Below are positions 60,401-64,000 of a DNA stretch of 64,000 nt, in pieces. This DNA is from Sebastes aleutianus (lineage: Eukaryota; Chordata; Actinopteri; Perciformes; Sebastidae). Below the pieces are notes generated by a model. The model did not search any database and was not told the DNA's origin. It saw only the letters and a list, made by a program, of their open reading frames with translations. Position 1 is the first letter of the stretch, and each line of letters begins with the position of its first letter. The DNA is taken from positions 12,984,861 to 13,048,860 of the forward strand of contig CAKAKS010000066.1 of assembly GCA_916700875.1 (NCBI GenBank), given 5' to 3'. A program made the position numbers and the translations under genes.

Positions 60401-63122
60401 TTTCAGTTAACCAAACCATGGATGCAATTACATAACTAACAATTTATGGTTGAAGACAAAAAATATATATATTTCCAAGACCAAAACACATTCCTCATGG
60501 GTGCCTATATGGGAGATGTAACAGTGTGTAATACCAATTCATCCACAGTACCTGGAACGCTGATGTTGGCCTTCCATCTGTGGTTGTTGCCTCGAGTGTA
60601 AAACTCCACGTATCCTCCAAAGGGATTGGTGAAGACGGAGAAGCCATTGGAGATGACTTTCCCTCCAGAGGTGACAGCAAAACGGGACTCCAACTCATGG
60701 TTTTTCCAAAAAAAGGAGAATGTAATCCCTGGAGAATGATGAAAAACAATCACCTCACCGCCATCAATCCAAATGGTTTCAAATCATAAACTAGAGTGCA
60801 CTCACCCTCGGGGCCACACCAAGTAGGGTCACTAATACAAGAGTTCTGGTAGTTTCCAAAGTGGAGAAAGGTGCCGCCGTTGTCTCCGTTCAGAAAGATG
60901 CCCTTGTTGACCATCCCTTCAACAATATCTGCAGCAAAGCACAAATCAAGGGCATTATTTTGCTTGAAAATTATGAGCAGTGTCTGCTAGCCAGAGGGTC
61001 TATACTATAGTGCCAACATATAACATAAATCTGTTCATCCAATAAATCAAATTATCCAAAGCCCCAAACTAATCATAAATTGTATTGTGCAACTGATGAG
61101 GGTTTTACAGCTTTCTTGGTGTCTCGTTAAAGAATACAAAGGCATTAAACAAGTGGCTTAGATGTATTAATGTGTTACAACTCTGGTTGAACTAATGAAC
61201 AATGACTAATAAATTCTTCATGTTGTGCTTCAGGGACAAAAGACAGGCCAAGGAGAAACGTGTGAGAAACTCTGTGCAGACACAGAGAGGACAACAGGGA
61301 GCGGTGGGGTGATGCACACACACATGAATTTCAGGGATTTGATCCTCACCTACTGTCGCAGAAATGTTAGTGTAGGCAGAGTCATTGGTATACACATAGG
61401 AAGAGTTATGGGAGGAAGGGAGCACAGTGTGGTTGTGGATTCTGAGAGCTGGACAAAGACAATGGAGAGAAACAAGTGATTCGCACCTACATAGACAGAG
61501 GACACAAGAGAACAGTGAGAAGAGGACAACAGGAGGGACGTGGTGCGCAGGTATGAGACGGAGTGATGCTGAGGTTGAGTGCACAGCTCTTTTTCCTCCT
61601 CGCTTGAGGACATCATACTCAAGTCTATACCTGATCCCTCTACAACTTTAACATTTTTATGACAACTTGCACTGAGCTATGTAGTGACAACACGACTGCA
61701 AACTCAATGCATGTGGAAGAAGTTACTGTCTTTCAATCCAATTAAAACAACTCTAAAATGCAGAATAATGATCTATTCCCTACATTTTTCAGATTTTTAC
61801 CACCTCCAGATTATTATGTAAAGTATTGCAGCATTTTAAATCATAAGTTACTTCACACATTAGATATTTTGCTCTATGATTTCAGTGATAAATCTGACAA
61901 ACACTCTTTAAAAAGCATGATAGCTGTGGCTGGAAGGTGGGTGGTGAAAACAAAAAAAGCTTACATGCAGAGAGCAAGACATTTAGGGTGCATTCCCGTG
62001 AGCATACATAGTCTATTTATGTATGTATATGCACATACTTATGTTACTTCCGTTAACATAACCTGGTCTGTTTCCAATCTGGTCCCACAGCTCTTGGATT
62101 CCGTCCACAGCATCGAGAGGCCAGTAATGCGAGGCCGTGGCCAACACCTGCAGGCCTGGACGGACGGAGAGTTCACGGGTAAACAAGCATCCACAAAGGG
62201 GCTTTTCCCTCCAATCAAGCTCTGTGTGCCATTACTCAAAATTTTATTTTCCTGGCACTCCATTTCGGATTTTTGGGGAGGATTAAAAGATTGATAATAA
62301 TAAACCCAAACAGCTGTAAACAAACTATTCTGATTTAATGAGTAGGGCAGTGAACAAATCAGTAACATTCTGTGGTTTAGCAACTAGCAGATGGTAAAAA
62401 AAACACTTTTACAGTTTATTTCTGACCCAATAGCTGTATAATGTCATGTTATTTAAATTTTGCAACTTAAAAAAATGGAAAAAAACAAAAAGCAATCACA
62501 CCACCACCCATACAAAATGCATTACTACCTGGATGCTTCGCAGGTACCACTTGAGCATAAACCTGTAAAGAAATCACATGTATTTGTAAAGGCTGATATT
62601 CAACAGTTGATCAGACTAGGATGGGACTATAGTTGTGTTTATGAATCAGAATCAGATCTGAAATCAGAAATACTTTATGGCTCTTATATAAACATAAAGA
62701 AAATGTAAAGAAAATAGAAATAAAGGAGTATGTAGCATGTAGATTATGTACATAATGCTTAAATATATAACACAATATATTTAGAGAAATATAAGTAAAT
62801 AATAAGAATAAAAATAATAAATGAGAATATAAGAAATATGTACAAATATTTGTATTAAGACATGAAATATATAACAAATAACCAGTGTATAAGAACAATA
62901 AGTAAATACAAAAAGCTGAGAAGTGAGATTTATTACAGTAAGTGTGTTAATATAAATGCCAGAATGATATAAATAAGAAATGAATAAGAATATTTCTTGA
63001 AATGTACAGTATAAATGCAGTATTAATGACACAGTTGAACTATTGCACAAATCATTCTACACACTTACCTTAATACAGGAGACAAAAGCTGTAAAAAGGT
63101 GAATTCGAAAAGAAAATTCCAT
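30191..63122 (-). CDS. adgrd1: Adhesion G-protein-coupled receptor D1 (GPR133), complete 26-exon coding region
   Basis: Predicted product about 901 residues (human about 874). Coding exons in transcript order: 63069-63122, 62529-62562, 62063-62155, 61350-61448, 60806-60928, 60552-60728, 58142-58399, 56816-56883, 56165-56314, 55985-56035, 54197-54317, 53748-53855, 52401-52476, 51341-51482, 38982-39055, 38261-38384, 35475-35578, 35249-35360, 34630-34783, 32327-32393, 31992-32058, 31799-31890, 30828-30954, 30692-30733, 30369-30461, 30191-30286. All phases agree. Order of domains: signal peptide, pentraxin/laminin-G-like, GAIN with GPS (cleavage L571|T572), 7TM, cytoplasmic tail ending RIDLSAV as in human. 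Family knowledge: Gs-coupled receptor activated by the tethered sequence exposed after GPS cleavage. Exon 11 could start three bases upstream (54320, adding one Gln). Conserved blocks such as VSTIRNQRYHIHANLSFAIL make the ortholog call firm. Confidence 0.95.
30995..31736. mobile_element. hAT-like non-autonomous element, TAGGGCTGTCA ends
   Basis: Starts TAGGGCTGTCAGAG and ends ATTGACCGTCCTA. Flanking octamers cttattag (30987-30994) and attattag (31737-31744) match at 7 of 8. A second full copy in inverted orientation is at 43380-44126. In the adgrd1 intron between coding exons 22 and 23. Confidence 0.8.
32743..33469. mobile_element. TTAA-flanked MITE-like element
   Basis: TTAA at 32739-32742 and 33470-33473 flank ends AGGTGC and GTACCT, giving only a short inverted repeat. 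The interior is GC-richer (ACATGGCGACGGCAAG, GACGGCGCCGTC) than its surroundings, as in several teleost MITEs. In the adgrd1 intron between coding exons 19 and 20. Confidence 0.5.
37434..37709 (+). mobile_element. tRNA-derived SINE
   Basis: A-box-like TGGCTAAGAGGTAGAG at 37442-37457 and B-box-like GATTCAATCC at 37487-37496 form a tRNA-related head. The tail has CGCTATAGAAATGCAAGTCC, a LINE-derived 3' end seen in teleost SINEs. Not a functional tRNA. In the adgrd1 intron between coding exons 16 and 17. Confidence 0.8.
41253..41575. mobile_element. hAT-like MITE
   Basis: Starts CAGTGATTCCCAACCTAGGG and ends AAAAAGGAACCACTG. Flanking octamers gtttattg and gtttaaag match at 6 of 8. About 323 bp. 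Confidence 0.7.
41717..42065. mobile_element. TTAA-flanked MITE with CAGTGTGT ends
   Basis: TTAA at 41713-41716 and 42066-42069. The 22-bp terminal inverted repeats pair at 19 positions (core CAGTGTGTAGGATTTAG). About 350 bp, non-coding. Confidence 0.75.
43380..44126. mobile_element. hAT-like non-autonomous element, inverted copy
   Basis: Inverted relative of 30995-31736, sharing GAGACTCGTGGGTACCC and TCTTGAGGTCAGAGGTCAAG blocks. Ends TAGGGCTGTCAATTG and GAAAGCCCTA. The flanks are A-rich, so the target duplication is ambiguous. Confidence 0.75.
46494..46793. mobile_element. hAT-like MITE
   Basis: Starts CAGTGGTTCCCGAACTTTTT and ends CCCCACTTTGAAAACCATTG. Flanking octamers tgctatag and tactatgg match at 6 of 8. 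About 300 bp. Confidence 0.7.
51886..51919. repeat. Perfect 34-bp palindrome
   Basis: Half-site GCACAAACATCTTGTAC followed directly by its exact reverse complement, no spacer; centre between 51902 and 51903. In the adgrd1 intron between coding exons 13 and 14. Confidence 0.95.
54491..55136. mobile_element. TTAA-flanked MITE-like element
   Basis: TTAA at 54487-54490 and 55137-55140 flank ends AGGGGC and GCCCCT. About 646 bp, no coding capacity, in the adgrd1 intron between coding exons 10 and 11. Confidence 0.6.
58142..60928 (-). other. adgrd1: adgrd1 pentraxin/laminin-G-like extracellular domain exons 5-7
   Basis: Exons 60806-60928, 60552-60728 and 58142-58399 encode about residues 94-279. 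Key blocks are DIVEGMVNKGIFLNG, GNYQNSCISDPTWCGPEG (paired cysteines), GITFSFFWKNHE, GPYWTHILFTWTKKDGLKVY and GAFDEFVIWEKALSAKDIFL. The VYINGT and GNVSANYG stretches hold N-glycosylation sequons. The fold is inferred from similarity to the human protein. All three exons are phase 1-1, as is usual for extracellular modules. Confidence 0.88.
58471..58981. mobile_element. Intact TTAA-flanked MITE (AGGTCCCATAT ends)
   Basis: TTAA at 58467-58470 and 58982-58985. Terminal inverted repeats AGGTCCCATAT are perfect over 11 bases. 511 bp. Same family as the LINE-split copy at 22043-27750 and inverted relative to it. In the adgrd1 intron between coding exons 6 and 7. Confidence 0.8.
61350..61448 (-). 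other. adgrd1: adgrd1 coding exon 4: symmetric, N-glycosylation-rich insert
   Basis: A 99-nt phase 1-1 exon inserts 33 residues between IQELWDQIGNRP and DIVEGMVNKG. It has four Asn-X-Ser/Thr sequons (NHT, NSS, NDS, NIS). The acceptor (TGTCCAG) and donor (GTGAGG) are good, and skipping it keeps the frame. Human ADGRD1, as I recall it, goes straight from the preceding block to GDIVEGKVNKG, so this may be a fish-specific or alternatively spliced exon. Confidence 0.75.
62529..63122 (-). other. adgrd1: adgrd1 signal-peptide exons 1-2
   Basis: Exon 1 (ATG at 63120-63122) encodes MEFSFRIHLFTAFVSCIK. Exon 2 (34 nt, 62529-62562) encodes VYAQVVPAKHP. Together they form a hydrophobic signal peptide with likely cleavage after A21 (VYA|QVV). 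The HPG-LQVLATASHYWPLDAVDG sequence across exons 2-3 aligns with the human HPG-FQVLASASHYWP region. Exon 2 is recognisable only from splice sites and the reading phase it supplies. Confidence 0.8.
62641..63050. repeat. Retroelement-tail-like and AT-rich low-complexity stretch
   Basis: Begins ATGAATCAGAATCAGA…AAATACTTTATGGC, resembling a teleost retroelement 3' end, then about 350 bp of A/T-rich sequence. In adgrd1 intron 1. Nothing coding. Confidence 0.5.
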
Positions 63123-64000
63123 AGCTTTCTGTAAAATGTACCATATGCAATCTTTTTTCTAAAAACAACTGTTAAATCCACAAATAAATATGAATCCAGG
63201 AGGAGTCACTCATTATTCCAAGAAAGGTGAAAACTTATGATCAGTCCATGCGTCCAAACTTATAGAAATGAAGATAAATAATAATAATAATAACAGTGCT
63301 GGAACTAAAAAAAAAAGACTCAGTTTAGTGCTGTGGCATGAAGCAGAAAAAGTTTCCCTCTCATGTTAAAAAGCTGAACTTCCACTTCCAAGCAAAAAAG
63401 TGTAATCCGGTGATCTAGATTCCTACAGTGAACTAGTTTCTGTGGCTGCATCTGGGAATGGCCAAGCAGCAGCAGTGGAGCTCTCCGTTTACTGACTGAC
63501 TCGTTGGACTGAACGTGGGAATTGCAAAAACAAAAAAAAAACGTGATGTCATTTTTTGGATCTTCTGCAGGAGGGGCGTTGGAGCTGTGCGTAAAAGGAA
63601 CTACTTGTTGTGCGTAATTGGAGATTGCGCCTTGGATTGAATGAGATCAGGATCTGTGTGCTGCGTGCAAAAAACTGTTTAGATAAAAAGTTGCGTATTA
63701 ACGTGTTGGTCTCATGACTAGTTCCGATAGTGGGTTAAATTACAGGACAACACCCAGGAGTCTCTGGGAACAACTGGGATGCTGCTGAAGATGGGTGGAC
63801 TCTGTAAAAGCAGGCAGACTCAGTATCTGCAACACAAAGTATAACTATTTACGAGTGACCTGATGGCTTTGGTTAATTATATTTCATATTTTTCATAGAT
63901 TTACAAAATAATACAACTTACCTCACACTGTAAATGCATGCAGAAATACCATAAGAGTGTCATATGTCTCAAAAGAGATCCTTTCTTGTGTTACTTTTTC
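63123..64000 (-). promoter_or_regulatory. adgrd1: adgrd1 5' UTR and upstream flank
   Basis: About 880 bases upstream of the adgrd1 start codon, with no other gene seen. The part next to the ATG is AT-rich; 63440-63800 is more mixed, with several minus-strand GT- and AG-type splice-like sites. A transcription start within 63400-63800 is plausible, but no core-promoter motif stands out. Confidence 0.3.

Noticed and set aside
61758..62294. 178-codon plus-strand open frame
   Set aside because: It runs antisense across adgrd1 exon 3, which has clear splice sites and homology on the other strand.

Overview
The window is vertebrate nuclear DNA, almost certainly from a ray-finned (teleost) fish. Two multi-exon genes with GT-AG introns and strong matches to vertebrate proteins sit in a background of teleost-style repeats: hAT-like and TTAA-flanked MITEs, tRNA-derived SINEs, L2-like LINE fragments and a nearly complete L1/Tx1-type LINE. 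There is no bacterial gene organisation, CRISPR array or operon.

Both genes are on the minus strand, head to tail. (1) ulk1, the autophagy-initiating Ser/Thr kinase, has coding exons from 19613 down to 4681. I traced 27 coding exons whose phases all agree and give about 908 residues: kinase domain, LIR-containing spacer, C-terminal EAT/MIT domain. A probable non-coding first exon and GC-rich promoter lie near 19984-20060, and a 3' UTR with an AATAAA signal lies near 3654. (2) adgrd1 (GPR133), an adhesion GPCR, has coding exons from 63122 down to 30191. I traced 26 coding exons, about 901 residues: signal peptide, pentraxin/laminin-G-like domain, GAIN domain with GPS cleavage site and tethered agonist, seven-helix region, cytoplasmic tail. 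ULK1 and ADGRD1 are also chromosomal neighbours in human (12q24.33, from memory), so this is conserved linkage rather than a new functional unit.

Layout: 1-3640, repeat-rich flank (tandem triplication, an L2-like LINE whose 3' tail has grown into a 560-bp pentanucleotide array, a weak promoter-like patch near 1430-1735). 3640-20085, ulk1. 20085-27770, intergenic and dominated by transposons: a local duplication with empty and filled LINE sites, SINE and L2 fragments, then an L1/Tx1 LINE inserted in a TTAA-flanked MITE. 27770-63123, adgrd1, with introns full of MITEs and a 12.3-kb intron between coding exons 14 and 15. 63123-64000, its 5' flank.

I found no previously undescribed biological system. 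The most interesting points are small: a (TG)n tract in place of the polypyrimidine tract at a ulk1 kinase-exon splice acceptor, a GC-AG intron in ulk1, a shortened ulk1 spacer, a sequon-dense symmetric exon in adgrd1 without a counterpart in the human protein as I recall it, a perfect 34-bp palindrome, and clean nested or empty-site transposon histories. Exon coordinates were read by eye; frame agreement across every junction supports them, but a one-base slip at an individual boundary is possible.
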